Source: Fusobacteriaceae bacterium (GTDB lineage: Bacteria > Fusobacteriota > Fusobacteriia > Fusobacteriales > Fusobacteriaceae). From it: a stretch of 50,310 nucleotides of DNA. The notes beneath the pieces were generated by a model. The model was not told where the DNA came from. It was given only the letters and a program-made list of their open reading frames with translations, and ran no database searches. The stretch spans positions 8,027 through 58,336 of the forward strand of contig JAGNZR010000005.1 in NCBI GenBank assembly GCA_017984315.1, given 5' to 3'. Of this stretch, positions 1 through 8,994 are shown piece by piece; the stretch's first letter is position 1; each line of letters opens with the position of its first letter. A program made the translations under genes and the position numbers.

Positions 1-293
1 TTCTTGGTGTTATTGGAAAATTTGGAGTTATGTTACAGACAATTCCAGTACCAGTTATGGGTGGAATCTCTATTATCCTTTTCGGTATGATCGCCTCTGT
101 AGGAGTAAGAACACTTATTGATGCGGAACTTAACTTTGCTCATTCAAGAAATCTTGTGATTGCATCAATAATTTTTGTTTTAGGAATTGCTATCGATAAT
201 ATTGCTGTTTGGAGAACTGTTTCTCTTTCAGGATTAGCAATTGCTGCTGTTATAGGAGTTACACTAAATAAGATTTTACCTGAAGATAGATAA
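1..293 (+). CDS. uraA: Uracil permease, 3' end (UraA/nucleobase:cation symporter-2 family)
   Basis: The reading frame is open from the window edge, so only about the last 97 residues are present. They contain the family motif TIPVPVMGGISIILFGMIA followed by VGVRTLI and a RNLVIASIIF helix, which are typical of the C-terminal transmembrane helices of UraA/PyrP-type uracil:H+ symporters. The protein would import uracil across the inner membrane; the uracil phosphoribosyltransferase gene near position 42500 would convert it to UMP. A xanthine or other nucleobase permease of the same superfamily is the main alternative, but the motif wording favours uracil. The gene ends at a perfect dyad terminator and converges with the minus-strand operon. 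Confidence 0.85.
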   Translation, partial: LGVIGKFGVMLQTIPVPVMGGISIILFGMIASVGVRTLIDAELNFAHSRNLVIASIIFVLGIAIDNIAVWRTVSLSGLAIAAVIGVTLNKILPEDR

Positions 294-317
294 GACTTTA
301 ATTGAACTATAAAATAA

Positions 318-353
318 AAAAATGATGGAGTAAATTTACTCCATCATTTTTTT
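318..353. terminator. Bidirectional intrinsic terminator between uraA and the minus-strand operon
   Basis: A perfect 14-bp inverted repeat (arms 321-334 and 335-348, core GATGGAGTAAATTTACTCCATC) is flanked by A-runs on the left and T-runs on the right. It therefore forms a U-tailed hairpin on either strand, and it sits exactly between two convergent genes. Confidence 0.9.
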
Positions 354-378
354 ATTATAGTTTTTAATTATTAATTTT

Positions 379-753
379 TTATTCCGATTTATTTATATTT
401 TTCATCTCTTTTTCAATAACTTTTATTTTTTTGCTAATCTGATTTATTCTAAACTCTAAAGAAGTTAAAATCCAAAACTGAAAATGAGTTACTCTTTGAG
501 CTTCATATATCATCCAAATAAGTTTAAAAATCGCAATTAAAGTCGCTACTAACAAAGTTACCACTAAATTTAACTTTGATAAAGCCAACCCTACTATCAA
601 AATTATCAGTATAATCCCTGTTAAAAGTCTATTTACTAATTTATTTTGTTTAGTATTATTCACTCCACCGATTTCACCAACAATCTCTCTAATTCTCTCT
701 TTCTCTCTTTTAAACTCTTCTATCTCTTCCATTAACTCTTTTTCATTATTCAT
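379..753 (-). CDS. Small membrane protein of unknown function
   Basis: This 124-residue protein is not recognised. It starts with a highly charged Glu/Lys-rich helix (about residues 1-30) that looks like a coiled coil, followed by two adjacent hydrophobic segments (about 43-62 and 65-85), then an amphipathic stretch and a second Lys/Glu-rich helix at the C-terminus. This predicts a hairpin membrane anchor with both charged ends on the same side. The start has a clear AAAGGAGG site upstream. It is the last gene of the long minus-strand unit, 21 bases after nadE, and is followed by the bidirectional terminator. No function is inferred. Confidence 0.7.
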   Translation of the reverse strand: MNNEKELMEEIEEFKREKERIREIVGEIGGVNNTKQNKLVNRLLTGIILIILIVGLALSKLNLVVTLLVATLIAIFKLIWMIYEAQRVTHFQFWILTSLEFRINQISKKIKVIEKEMKNINKSE

Positions 754-774
754 ACTATCTTTTCCTCCTTTATG

Positions 775-1599
775 CTATACTCCCCAATCTCTAGGATATC
801 TAAACTCTTTATCCATTGTTCTCTTTGAAAGCTTCAGCATTATAGGCAACTTTCTTTTATATTGAGAAAATTTTATTTTTTTCAATATTTTATCTAGTAT
901 CTCTTTATCAAAACCTAAATCTAGTAACTCTTCCAAATTTTTTCTTTCATCTACCATTTCGTAGAGTATCTTATCAGCCATTAAATATGAAAAACCAAGT
1001 TCGCTCTCATCAGTTTGACCTTCCCATAAATCCGCACTAGGTTTTTTATCTATTAGCTCTACAGGAACTCCCATATACCTAGAAATTTCCCATATTTGCG
1101 TCTTATATAAATCCCCTATAGGATTCAGTGCAGAAGCTGAATCTCCAAACTGTGTGCTATATCCTAATAATATCTCAGTTTTGTTAGATGTTCCAAGAAC
1201 TAGAGCTTGCTCTTTAGCTGAATAATCAAATAAAATAGACATTCTCTCTCTTGCCATTTTATTCCCTTTTCTAAGATTAGAAATCCCCTCTTCTAAATTA
1301 AAATATGACTCAACCATAGGTGTTATCTCTATGAGTTTAGATCTTATACCTAATTTTTCTACAACTAATTTAGCATGTTCTATGCTCTCTTTACTAGAAG
1401 TTTTATAAGGCATCATAATTCCTAATACATTTTCCGGTCCTAAAGCTTTAGCTGCTATAAATGCAACTATTGCAGAATCTATCCCACCTGAAAGACCAAG
1501 GACAACTTTTTTAAAACCTGACTTAGTTACTTCCTCTTTAACAAAATCTACTAAAATTTTTTCAGTTTGAGCTAAATCTAAATATAGTTTTTCAGACAT
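775..1599 (-). CDS. nadE: NH3-dependent NAD+ synthetase
   Basis: NadE catalyses the last step of NAD synthesis: it adenylates deamido-NAD+ and amidates it with ammonia in the cytoplasm. The ATP-pyrophosphatase P-loop SGGIDS is at residues 37-42, and downstream are the family segments [21 protein letters not shown] and KPSADLW. At 274 residues it is the short form without the N-terminal nitrilase-like glutaminase domain, so ammonia rather than glutamine is the expected nitrogen donor. The start follows an AGAGGGG site, and the gene begins 4 bases after rbgA ends, consistent with co-transcription. The family assignment is secure; cofactor preference is inferred from length. Confidence 0.95.
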   Translation of the reverse strand: MSEKLYLDLAQTEKILVDFVKEEVTKSGFKKVVLGLSGGIDSAIVAFIAAKALGPENVLGIMMPYKTSSKESIEHAKLVVEKLGIRSKLIEITPMVESYFNLEEGISNLRKGNKMARERMSILFDYSAKEQALVLGTSNKTEILLGYSTQFGDSASALNPIGDLYKTQIWEISRYMGVPVELIDKKPSADLWEGQTDESELGFSYLMADKILYEMVDERKNLEELLDLGFDKEILDKILKKIKFSQYKRKLPIMLKLSKRTMDKEFRYPRDWGV

Positions 1600-1603
1600 T
1601 TTT

Positions 1604-2497
1604 TTACCCCTCTTTTGTTACTTCTGCTCTTTTTTCTCTATCTACTCCAAATTTTCCTAATTTACAAGCTCTATAATCTCTTAAAACAGTGTATGCTGCC
1701 TGAAGAGTATTTAAGCTCTCCCCTTTCATAATCATTTTCATTCTCAGAGCTATTTTTTCTATTATCTCTAAATTGTTTTCACTGTAATCTTCATCCAACA
1801 ATTTATATTTATTTTGTAACACACTCCACTTACCATAATTTTTCATTTTAGAAATTAAAAGTGCAGCTACTTCCTCAACTGGAAGGATTTCGTCTTTTAT
1901 AGATCCTACTATAGCAAGATTATACCCAACTTGATCATCTTCAAATTTTGGCCACAGTATACCCGGCGTATCTAATAACTCTAATCCATCTTTTATTCTT
2001 ACCCATTGCTTACCTTTAGTAAACCCTGGTTTATTACCTACTCCAGCACTGTTTTTTCCTACAATCCTATTTATCAGCCTTGATTTTCCAACATTTGGTA
2101 TCCCTGCCACAACTAATCTTGCTGTAACTGATTTTAAACCTTTAGCAAGCATCTTTTTCTTCTTTTCAGAAAAAACTTTATCAATTGTAGCAAAAAGTTG
2201 TTTTATATTCAGCCCAGTCTCAGCACTAATCTCTAAAACTTCATCAGCCATATTATTCTCTTTAAAATAGTTTTTCCAAAAATTAAGTTCCTCTTTTTCA
2301 ACTAAATCAGACTTATTAATTAAAATAATCCTTTTCTTATCTTTAGCAAATTTTACTATATCAGGATTTTTACTAGATAACGGGATCCTTGCATCTACAA
2401 TCTCTAAAACTATATCTACAAGTTTCATATTATCTTGTATCATATCCTTAGTTTTTTTCATATGACCTGGGTACCAGTTTATTTTTGTCATGGACAT
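1604..2497 (-). CDS. rbgA: Ribosome biogenesis GTPase RbgA (YlqF)
   Basis: RbgA is a circularly permuted GTPase that drives late assembly of the 50S subunit (uL16 incorporation in Bacillus). The permutation is visible: the G4 motif NKSD (61-64) precedes the P-loop GIPNVGKS (132-139) and the G3 motif DTPG. The N-terminus [11 protein letters not shown] is the family signature. A C-terminal helical domain of about 80 residues would contact rRNA. It starts 6 bases after the rsmI stop, and its GAGGAG binding site lies inside the acidic tail codons of rsmI, so the two genes are probably translationally coupled. A start two codons later ([10 protein letters not shown]) is possible. Confidence 0.95.
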   Translation of the reverse strand: MSMTKINWYPGHMKKTKDMIQDNMKLVDIVLEIVDARIPLSSKNPDIVKFAKDKKRIILINKSDLVEKEELNFWKNYFKENNMADEVLEISAETGLNIKQLFATIDKVFSEKKKKMLAKGLKSVTARLVVAGIPNVGKSRLINRIVGKNSAGVGNKPGFTKGKQWVRIKDGLELLDTPGILWPKFEDDQVGYNLAIVGSIKDEILPVEEVAALLISKMKNYGKWSVLQNKYKLLDEDYSENNLEIIEKIALRMKMIMKGESLNTLQAAYTVLRDYRACKLGKFGVDREKRAEVTKEG

Positions 2498-2503
2498 AAT
2501 TTT

Positions 2504-3301
2504 TTACTCCTCTTCATCTTCTTCACAATCATCATAGTAATCGTCTTCATCGTCATCTTCATCATATTCAGAGTTGTTATCCCCTACTTTGGAAAATTGG
2601 CTGTACTTATTTTTTCTGCCCTTTTCCTCTTCTAAAAGTTCATCTTTACCTTTTATAAGTAAAACGATCTCCCCTTTTATAGGTTTTTCAATCAATCTTT
2701 GGATGACTTCCGTTGTTGTCCCTCTGATAATCTCTTCATAAATTTTTGTTATCTCCCTCACAATAACCACATATTTAACTCCCATATACTGCTCAATATC
2801 TTCTAGAGTTTTTACTATCCTATGAGGGGACTCAAAAAATATTATTGTTCTTTCATCATCTTTTAACTGCTTAAGTAAAGTTTGTCTTCCTTTTTTCTTA
2901 GGTAAAAAACCTTCAAAAGCCAATCTTCTGCATGAGATACCAGCTACAGAAGCTGCTGTTGTCATAGCACTAGCCCCTGGTATTGGTATCACTGATATCT
3001 CTGCTTTTAATACTGCATCTACAAGTTCATATCCAGGATCTGAGATACATGGAGTCCCTGCATCTGTAGTTAATGCTACTGATTTTCCATCTTTTAATAA
3101 GTTCAGGACATTTTCTATTTGATGATGCTTACTATGTTCATCATATCTATATACAGTTGTATTTATTCCTAAATGAGATAGTAGTTTTTTTGTTACTCTT
3201 GTATCCTCTGCAAAAACATAATCTACCTCTTTTAAAACTCTTATTGCTCTAAGAGTTATATCTTCCAAATTCCCGATGGGTGTTGCTACAACATATAACA
3301 T
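2504..3301 (-). CDS. rsmI: 16S rRNA (cytidine-1402 2'-O)-methyltransferase RsmI with acidic tail
   Basis: RsmI uses SAM to 2'-O-methylate C1402 in the decoding centre of 16S rRNA. The SAM-binding tetrapyrrole-methylase fold is shown by VVATPIGNLEDITLRA near the N-terminus, AEDTR, TDAGTPCISDPG and the IIFFESPHR segment. The catalytic part ends at about residue 220. It is followed by a Lys/Glu linker and a very acidic tail of about 25 residues rich in Asp and Glu with two Tyr pairs and one Cys, which is not part of the usual family architecture. A good AGGAG site precedes the ATG. The gene sits between a periplasmic protease gene and rbgA. Confidence 0.94.
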   Translation of the reverse strand: MLYVVATPIGNLEDITLRAIRVLKEVDYVFAEDTRVTKKLLSHLGINTTVYRYDEHSKHHQIENVLNLLKDGKSVALTTDAGTPCISDPGYELVDAVLKAEISVIPIPGASAMTTAASVAGISCRRLAFEGFLPKKKGRQTLLKQLKDDERTIIFFESPHRIVKTLEDIEQYMGVKYVVIVREITKIYEEIIRGTTTEVIQRLIEKPIKGEIVLLIKGKDELLEEEKGRKNKYSQFSKVGDNNSEYDEDDDEDDYYDDCEEDEEE

Positions 3302-3340
3302 AGTTAGTCTCCTATCCTCTTTTCTTATTTTTTAAAAACA

Positions 3341-4681
3341 CTAATTAGCTGGTTTTTTAACCTCTTCAGTTGGTTTTTTAGGGTTTACTTTTGCAACATA
3401 ATTTAAATTAAGTTGTTTAGATAAAACTTCAATAGCTTTTTCTAATTGATAGTCAATTTTATCCTCATACTCTTTAGCTTCTTTTTCCCCTTTAATCTCT
3501 TTTATAATCTCTTTTTTATTTTCTTTTTGTGCTTCTTCATCAATATTTGTAATCATGCCATCAAAAAGCATATATTTCTCATCTTCTTCAACTTTTATAT
3601 CTGGTTCAATTCCGATACCATGGATAGAGACACCACTTGGAGTATAATATTTAGCTATAGTCAGTTTTATTCCATCTCCGTCTGGTAGAGGGATTAAAGT
3701 TTGAACACTTCCTTTTCCAAAAGTTTTAGCACCTATTAAAGTCCCTCTTTTATAATCTTTTACTGCACCTGAAACTATCTCTGAAGCAGAGGCTGATCCC
3801 TCATTAATAAGGATTACAAGAGGTATATCCCCTATGTACTGCCCCTTTCTTTCTCCTATCTCTTCATCACCATTTTTTGTCTTTGTACTAACTATTTTAT
3901 CCTCTTTTACAAATAAAGAACCTATTTTTATAGCTTCTTCTAATGACCCTCCTGGATTACTTCTTAAGTCAAAAACTAATGCTTTCATCCCTTGTTTAGA
4001 CAGTTTTTTCAGAGCTTTTTCAACATCCTTTGTTACATCTTGTCCAAACTGAGTAAGTCTTAAATATCCTATGTTGTTAACTAACATTTTACTTTTTACA
4101 TAATTTAGTTGAATCATCTCTCTTTTTAATTCTATATCTTTTGTTTCTTTTATCTTTTCTCTATAAACTGTTAATTTTACTGATGTTCCAGGTTCCCCTT
4201 TAAGCTTTTTAGCACTCTCTTCTGATGTTAATCCAAGAGTTGATTCACCATTTATTGCTAAAATTTTATCTTTAGGTTTTATCCCTGCTCTATAGGCTGG
4301 TGTATCCTCTATAGGAGATACTACAACTAAAACTTCCCCTACTTTCTTTTGAATGATCATCCCTACACCAGGATACTTCCCTTTCATATCTTCATTAAAT
4401 TCATCCATCTCTTTTTTAGTGAAATAATTTGAATGAGGATCCCCTAAAGATTCTGTCATCCCTTTTAAAGCACCATGAAGAAGTGTTTTTTTATCTACAG
4501 GAGTCTCTCCTACATAGTTTTCTCCTATAATATCAATTATATCTGAAATCTCTTTCAGTTCTCTTATATTATATAAAAAACCTGTGTTCCCTTCTCCCTC
4601 CTCTTTTTCATTGGAAAAAGAAAAACTAAATACACAAAATATTGCAACTAATAGCACAAATTTATTTTTTAATTTCAACAC
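3341..4681 (-). CDS. C-terminal processing peptidase (S41 family, CtpA/Prc-like)
   Basis: This is an exported serine protease that cleaves envelope proteins from their C-terminus. It has an N-terminal signal peptide (about residues 1-23), a PDZ domain (about 95-180, with GVGMIIQKKVGEVLVV and IKPKDKILAINGE) and the S41 catalytic core. The nucleophile is in the GSASASEIVSGA segment and the general-base Lys in TFGKGSVQ. At 446 residues it matches short CtpA proteins rather than the long E. coli Prc. The start is a GTG that overlaps the tlyA stop (TAGTG), with GGAGGAG eight bases upstream, so translation is coupled to tlyA. Its C-terminus is Lys/Glu/Pro rich. Physiological substrates are unknown. 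Confidence 0.93.
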   Translation of the reverse strand: MLKLKNKFVLLVAIFCVFSFSFSNEKEEGEGNTGFLYNIRELKEISDIIDIIGENYVGETPVDKKTLLHGALKGMTESLGDPHSNYFTKKEMDEFNEDMKGKYPGVGMIIQKKVGEVLVVVSPIEDTPAYRAGIKPKDKILAINGESTLGLTSEESAKKLKGEPGTSVKLTVYREKIKETKDIELKREMIQLNYVKSKMLVNNIGYLRLTQFGQDVTKDVEKALKKLSKQGMKALVFDLRSNPGGSLEEAIKIGSLFVKEDKIVSTKTKNGDEEIGERKGQYIGDIPLVILINEGSASASEIVSGAVKDYKRGTLIGAKTFGKGSVQTLIPLPDGDGIKLTIAKYYTPSGVSIHGIGIEPDIKVEEDEKYMLFDGMITNIDEEAQKENKKEIIKEIKGEKEAKEYEDKIDYQLEKAIEVLSKQLNLNYVAKVNPKKPTEEVKKPAN

Positions 4682-5499
4682 TAGATCTCTCCTCCTAAAG
4701 TTTCACCTTCATTAATAATTTTTATTAACTCTTCATCTGAATACTCTCTTTTAATATTTTTATTTACAGTTATTAAAGATAGATACTCTACATTCCCTTT
4801 ACCACCTTTTATAGGTGAAAAATCTATATTATTTATGCTTAAATTTTCATTTTCAACACAATTTATTATCTTTTTTATTACAATTAAATGCTGCTCTTTA
4901 TCTTTAATAATTCCACCTTTAGCTATTTCAGTTTTTTCTACCTCAAATTGTGGTTTTATTAAAGCCATCAATACAGTATCTTCATTAAAAAATTTTATTA
5001 AATCAGGTATAATTTTAGTTATAGAGATAAAAGACACATCCATAACTATTATGTCTATTTTACTCATATCTACATCTTCTTTTTTCAAGTCTTTTATATG
5101 CATATTTTCTATGGATTTAACTTTTATATTATTCCTTAATTTATAATCTAATTGATTTGTTCCTACATCTACAGCATATACATAATTAGCACCATTTTGA
5201 AGTGCACAATCTGTGAACCCTCCAGTAGAAGAACCTACATCTAATACAGTTTTATTATTAAAATCCATATTAAAACTTTTAATAGCTTTTTCTAATTTAT
5301 ATCCACCACGACTTACATAAGGGCATGTATGACCTTTTACTCTTATATTTAAATCATCATTAACTTTTATTATAGTTCCACATTTATCTATTTTTTTTTC
5401 ATTTATTATTACATTTCCAGCCATAATTGCCCTTTTAGCTTTTTCAACTGTATCAAAAAAACCCTCTTCTACTAGAAGAATGTCTAATCTCTCTTTCAT
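4681..5499 (-). CDS. tlyA: TlyA family rRNA 2'-O-methyltransferase / S4-domain protein
   Basis: TlyA proteins methylate ribose 2'-OH groups in rRNA and were historically labelled hemolysins. The N-terminus holds an S4 RNA-binding domain (about residues 1-60, starting ERLDILLVEEGF). It is followed by an FtsJ-like Rossmann methyltransferase with the SAM motif LDVGSSTGGFTDCAL (about 85-100) and the catalytic-region strand IDIIVMDVSFIS. The 272-residue length is normal for the family. It starts 26 bases after the HD-domain gene and overlaps the protease gene by one base. Which rRNA nucleotide is the target cannot be read from the sequence. Confidence 0.93.
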   Translation of the reverse strand: MKERLDILLVEEGFFDTVEKAKRAIMAGNVIINEKKIDKCGTIIKVNDDLNIRVKGHTCPYVSRGGYKLEKAIKSFNMDFNNKTVLDVGSSTGGFTDCALQNGANYVYAVDVGTNQLDYKLRNNIKVKSIENMHIKDLKKEDVDMSKIDIIVMDVSFISITKIIPDLIKFFNEDTVLMALIKPQFEVEKTEIAKGGIIKDKEQHLIVIKKIINCVENENLSINNIDFSPIKGGKGNVEYLSLITVNKNIKREYSDEELIKIINEGETLGGEI

Positions 5500-5525
5500 C
5501 CCCTCTCCTTGTATGGAAAATAAAA

Positions 5526-6356
5526 TTAAATTTCATCGCTAAAAATTTTAGAATCATCTAAGTAACCCATAAGTTCAGACTCTAAAATTAACTTTTTAAT
5601 CCCCTCTTTTGTCACTAACTTTATCAATGAATCTGTTTCTATTATCCTCTTTTCAAAAACTGCATCCCCTAAAGGTATTTTTTTATTTTTTTTATAATAA
5701 GCTAATAGCTGTTTTGTATTTTTTATGTTTAACTCCAGTTTTGTCCTTTTCAATCTATCCTTTAAAATTCCAGAAGTACACTCAAGTTTTTCACATATCT
5801 CTTCTGGGCTGAACCCCTCTGACATAAGTTTTAAAATTTTATCTGAACCTACTGGATTTATTCTATGATATTTTGCAGAGTATTCATCGGCTTTATGCAC
5901 TATATGTGCTTCTCTGCTCCCTGGCTGAATTTTTCCCCATCTACCATGATGTGAAACTACAATATGTAAAATACTTTTCATATTATTAAGTTTTATTTTG
6001 CATTCTAACTCTTTTTCTATATCTTCTATGATTTTTTGACACTCTTTTGATATATAATCTGGATTTTTTATCATCATTTGAGAGTGGGATACATCTTCTC
6101 CATCTTTTCTTATGCTCCCTTTACTTAAATCATGAATAATTACGCCCACAATTAAATCAAAAAAATCTATTCTTTTACTTGCTATTTCAAAACTTCTAAA
6201 GTCTTTTAAAAGTTGATTTTCACAACACTTTAAAACATCATATGTATGAATAGACACTTTTACCCCTGAATCATCATAATTTTCTAAATCTTTTACTTTA
6301 GGGTGCTCTAAAAGTCTATCAATAAATTTCACAGCAAGTTCGTTGTTGTTACTCAT
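5526..6356 (-). CDS. HD-domain phosphohydrolase-like protein of unknown substrate
   Basis: A 276-residue protein with metal-binding HD-type motifs: His in IHTYDVLKCC, the doublet VGVIIHDLSKGS, VVSHHGRWG, and HKADEYSAKYH. That order matches HD hydrolases acting on nucleotides or nucleic acids. After the HD core, residues about 180-215 contain SEGFSPEEICEKLECTSGIL, which reads like a helix-turn-helix, followed by a basic segment. The C-terminal 60 residues are not recognised. It overlaps the dxs stop codon by 8 bases and precedes tlyA. The substrate is unknown; a nuclease or nucleotide phosphohydrolase role is only an inference from the fold. Confidence 0.75.
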   Translation of the reverse strand: MSNNNELAVKFIDRLLEHPKVKDLENYDDSGVKVSIHTYDVLKCCENQLLKDFRSFEIASKRIDFFDLIVGVIIHDLSKGSIRKDGEDVSHSQMMIKNPDYISKECQKIIEDIEKELECKIKLNNMKSILHIVVSHHGRWGKIQPGSREAHIVHKADEYSAKYHRINPVGSDKILKLMSEGFSPEEICEKLECTSGILKDRLKRTKLELNIKNTKQLLAYYKKNKKIPLGDAVFEKRIIETDSLIKLVTKEGIKKLILESELMGYLDDSKIFSDEI

Positions 6357-8172
6357 TTATACTTCCTTCTATCTTTTCTAGTAAACTCTCCCCTCTTAAT
6401 CCTAACTCTTTCATTAAAAGATCTCTGCTTCCATGGGGAACTTTATAATTATCTATGGCAATTATATTAATTTTTTTATTAATGCCACACTCATTTAAAT
6501 AATTTACTATTGAGTGCCCAAAAGCATTAATTTTATAATTTTCTTCTAAAATAATTATATTTTTGTAATTGTTAAAATTATCTTTTATATATAGTGTATC
6601 TAACGGCTTTATACAAGCTGCACTAACAATAGTTGCCTTTATACCTTTTTTTTCTAGTAACTCTTCTATTTTTATTATCTCTTCAAGCATAGTTCCAGTA
6701 GCTATTATTAGAGTCTCTTTTCCCTGTTTTATCTCCTGCCATTTCCCTATTTTAAATCTATTTGGTAAATAATGATTGAAAGCTGTTTCTCTTGGATATC
6801 TAATTACCACTGATTTATCATTTATATTTACTGTTTCTTCTAATGCCTCTCTTAGCTCTTGTGCAGTTGTAGGAGAGATTATTATAAAGTTAGGTATTGT
6901 TATAAAAAATGATACATCATAAATTCCATTATGGGTTTTCCCATCTTCACCTACAATACCTGCTCTATCAATTATAAACTTAACTGATAGGTTTTGAAGG
7001 GCTATATCATGTATTAATTGACTAACACCCCTTTGAATAAAAGTTGAATATACTGCAAAATAAGGGTTTTTTCCACCTTTGGCTAACCCTGCTGCATATG
7101 TTACTGCATGTCCTTCACATATCCCAACATCTTTAGATCTTTCAGGAAAATTTTTAAAAAACTCTCCTAATCCTACACCTTTTACCATTGCAGCTGAAAT
7201 CACATGAATATTTTTATTTTCATCTCCAAGTTCAACAATTTTTTTTCCAAATACACTTGAATAACTCTCTCCACCTATAGCAGTAACTCCTGTTTCTAAA
7301 TCGAAAGGGGATATTCCATGGAACTTTTCACAATCTTTTTCTGCAAAAGCATAACCTCTGCCCTTTTGGGTTTTTACATGGATAAATATTGGACCATCCT
7401 CATCTTTTACTTTTTTAAAACAATCTTCTAATTCTAAAAAATTATGTCCATCTATTGTTCCATAAAAATTGAATCCAAATATTTCAGAGATACTTAAAGG
7501 GGATAAAAATTGTTTTACAGAAGTTTCTGCTCTTTCTAATGTAGAAGTTATCTTTTGACCAAATTTACCATTATTAACAACTTTAATTAATCCTCTTATA
7601 TCTTTTTTTAATACTTTATATATATTACTTGTCATAAATTTACTTAAAAAATTGGAAAATGTTCCTATATTTTTACCTATAGACATCTCATTATTATTTA
7701 AAATGACTATTATATTTTTTGCTTCCTCTCTGCTCATATTATTAAGAGCTTCCATAGAGTGTCCATTACAAATTGATGCATCCCCTATTATCACAATAAC
7801 TTTTGAGTCTGTTGTTTTAGCTATTCCACATGCTGCTGAAAGTGCTGTCCCTGCATGTCCACTAATGAATTGGTCATGAATGCTTTCCTCAGGGTCTGAA
7901 AATGGAGCCAGTCCCCCTTTTTTTCTTATTGTATGAAAGTTTTCCTCTCTTCCAGTTAAAATTTTATGAACATAAGATTGATGCCCAACATCAAATATAA
8001 TTTTATCTGTAGGGGAATCAAAAACTCTGTGAATAGCCATAGTTAGCTCCACAACCCCTAAATTAGGAGCCAAGTGCCCACCATTTTTACTCACAGTTCT
8101 TGTTAATAATTCTCTTATCTCTTTAGCTCTTTCAGTGAGCTCTTGAACATTCATCTCTCTTAATTTTTTCAT
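6349..8172 (-). CDS. dxs: 1-deoxy-D-xylulose-5-phosphate synthase
   Basis: Dxs condenses pyruvate and glyceraldehyde 3-phosphate using thiamine diphosphate, the entry step of the MEP isoprenoid pathway; ispH near 20400 encodes the last step. Visible motifs are IIFDVGHQSYVHKILTGR near the N-terminus, the ThDP motif beginning GDASICNGHSMEA and closing in NNNEMSIGKN, and the transketolase pyrimidine domain with YAAGLAKGG and IDRAGIVGEDGKTHNGIYD. At 607 residues it is slightly shorter than the usual 620. It lies between the PAP2-like gene and the HD gene in the long operon, which suggests co-expression with cell-wall genes that need undecaprenyl carriers. Confidence 0.96.
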   Translation of the reverse strand: MKKLREMNVQELTERAKEIRELLTRTVSKNGGHLAPNLGVVELTMAIHRVFDSPTDKIIFDVGHQSYVHKILTGREENFHTIRKKGGLAPFSDPEESIHDQFISGHAGTALSAACGIAKTTDSKVIVIIGDASICNGHSMEALNNMSREEAKNIIVILNNNEMSIGKNIGTFSNFLSKFMTSNIYKVLKKDIRGLIKVVNNGKFGQKITSTLERAETSVKQFLSPLSISEIFGFNFYGTIDGHNFLELEDCFKKVKDEDGPIFIHVKTQKGRGYAFAEKDCEKFHGISPFDLETGVTAIGGESYSSVFGKKIVELGDENKNIHVISAAMVKGVGLGEFFKNFPERSKDVGICEGHAVTYAAGLAKGGKNPYFAVYSTFIQRGVSQLIHDIALQNLSVKFIIDRAGIVGEDGKTHNGIYDVSFFITIPNFIIISPTTAQELREALEETVNINDKSVVIRYPRETAFNHYLPNRFKIGKWQEIKQGKETLIIATGTMLEEIIKIEELLEKKGIKATIVSAACIKPLDTLYIKDNFNNYKNIIILEENYKINAFGHSIVNYLNECGINKKINIIAIDNYKVPHGSRDLLMKELGLRGESLLEKIEGSINE

Positions 8173-8186
8173 AATAAACCCCTAAT

Positions 8187-8648
8187 TTAGATTAAATAAC
8201 TTCTAAATAGAAATGCAACTACAATCCCTAATAATGCACCTACTAAAACTTCAAAAGGAGTGTGACCTAATAGCTCTTTTAATTTCTCCTCTTGTATACC
8301 GCTTATTACTGCAGTACTGGAAATTTTTTCAATTAATCTATTTATTATTCCTGCATGTTGTCCAGCTGCCCTTCTTATCCCTGAAGCATCATACATCACA
8401 ATACCTGCTAAAATCATAGAAATTGCAAAATCTGTACTGGCAAACCCTTTTACAATTCCTATTGATGTTGCTAAAGAAGTTACAGTTGAACTATGTGAAC
8501 TAGGCATCCCTCCTGTTCCCCATAAAGTTGTCATTTTAAATGTTTTATTTACAAAAATATCAACTAGAACTTTGTATCCTTGAGCCAACCCCCACGATAA
8601 AAATACCACATCTAAAACTCTATTTCCAAATACAAATCCATGTTCCAT
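8187..8648 (-). CDS. Divergent PAP2 (DUF212/YuiD-like) membrane protein
   Basis: A 153-residue membrane protein with the family signature GGMPSSHSSTVTSLATSIG and the later GIRRAAGQHAGIINRLIE. These correspond to the Ser-His and Arg/His motifs of acid phosphatase/vanadium haloperoxidase-type enzymes in a divergent form. Several hydrophobic helices suggest that the active site faces the membrane. An undecaprenyl-pyrophosphate or other lipid phosphatase activity has been suggested for relatives but cannot be proven here; its position beside dxs and the elongation genes fits a lipid-carrier role. A GGAGG site precedes the ATG. Confidence 0.85.
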   Translation of the reverse strand: MEHGFVFGNRVLDVVFLSWGLAQGYKVLVDIFVNKTFKMTTLWGTGGMPSSHSSTVTSLATSIGIVKGFASTDFAISMILAGIVMYDASGIRRAAGQHAGIINRLIEKISSTAVISGIQEEKLKELLGHTPFEVLVGALLGIVVAFLFRSYLI

Positions 8649-8665
8649 AATGCCTCCACAGCTTT

Positions 8666-8971
8666 TTATTTAACTGATTTTAACTCTAGTGATATAGTTG
8701 GTTTCTCTTTATTTTCTTTAAAAAGTATAATTGTTCTTCCTATAATCCCTATAATTTCACCTTTTATAGCTTCTGCTATTTTTTCTGCTATTTCTGTTGT
8801 ATCCTGTTCACAATTTTGAAGAACCTTTACTTTTATTAACTCTCTGTTTAGTATGGCATCCTCTACTCCTTGAACTATATTCTCAGAGAACCCCTCTTTA
8901 CCTATTCTAACTATAGCTACTAGCTCATGAGCTTTTTTTCTTAAAAATGCTCTTTTTTTACTTGTCATCAT
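8666..8971 (-). CDS. yhbY: CRM-domain ribosome-assembly RNA-binding protein YhbY
   Basis: A single CRM domain of 101 residues. The N-terminus RAFLRKKAHELVAIVRIGK leads into the conserved GKEGFSENIVQGVEDAI loop, and the C-terminus carries IIGIIGRTIILFKEN, matching YhbY/YqeI proteins that associate with pre-50S particles. The double ATG at the start follows AGGAG; either methionine could be used. It sits 23 bases after the RNase J gene and 17 bases before the PAP2-like gene, in the midst of other ribosome-maturation genes. Confidence 0.92.
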   Translation of the reverse strand: MMTSKKRAFLRKKAHELVAIVRIGKEGFSENIVQGVEDAILNRELIKVKVLQNCEQDTTEIAEKIAEAIKGEIIGIIGRTIILFKENKEKPTISLELKSVK

Positions 8972-8994
8972 TATATTTCTCCTTTTATCTCTAT

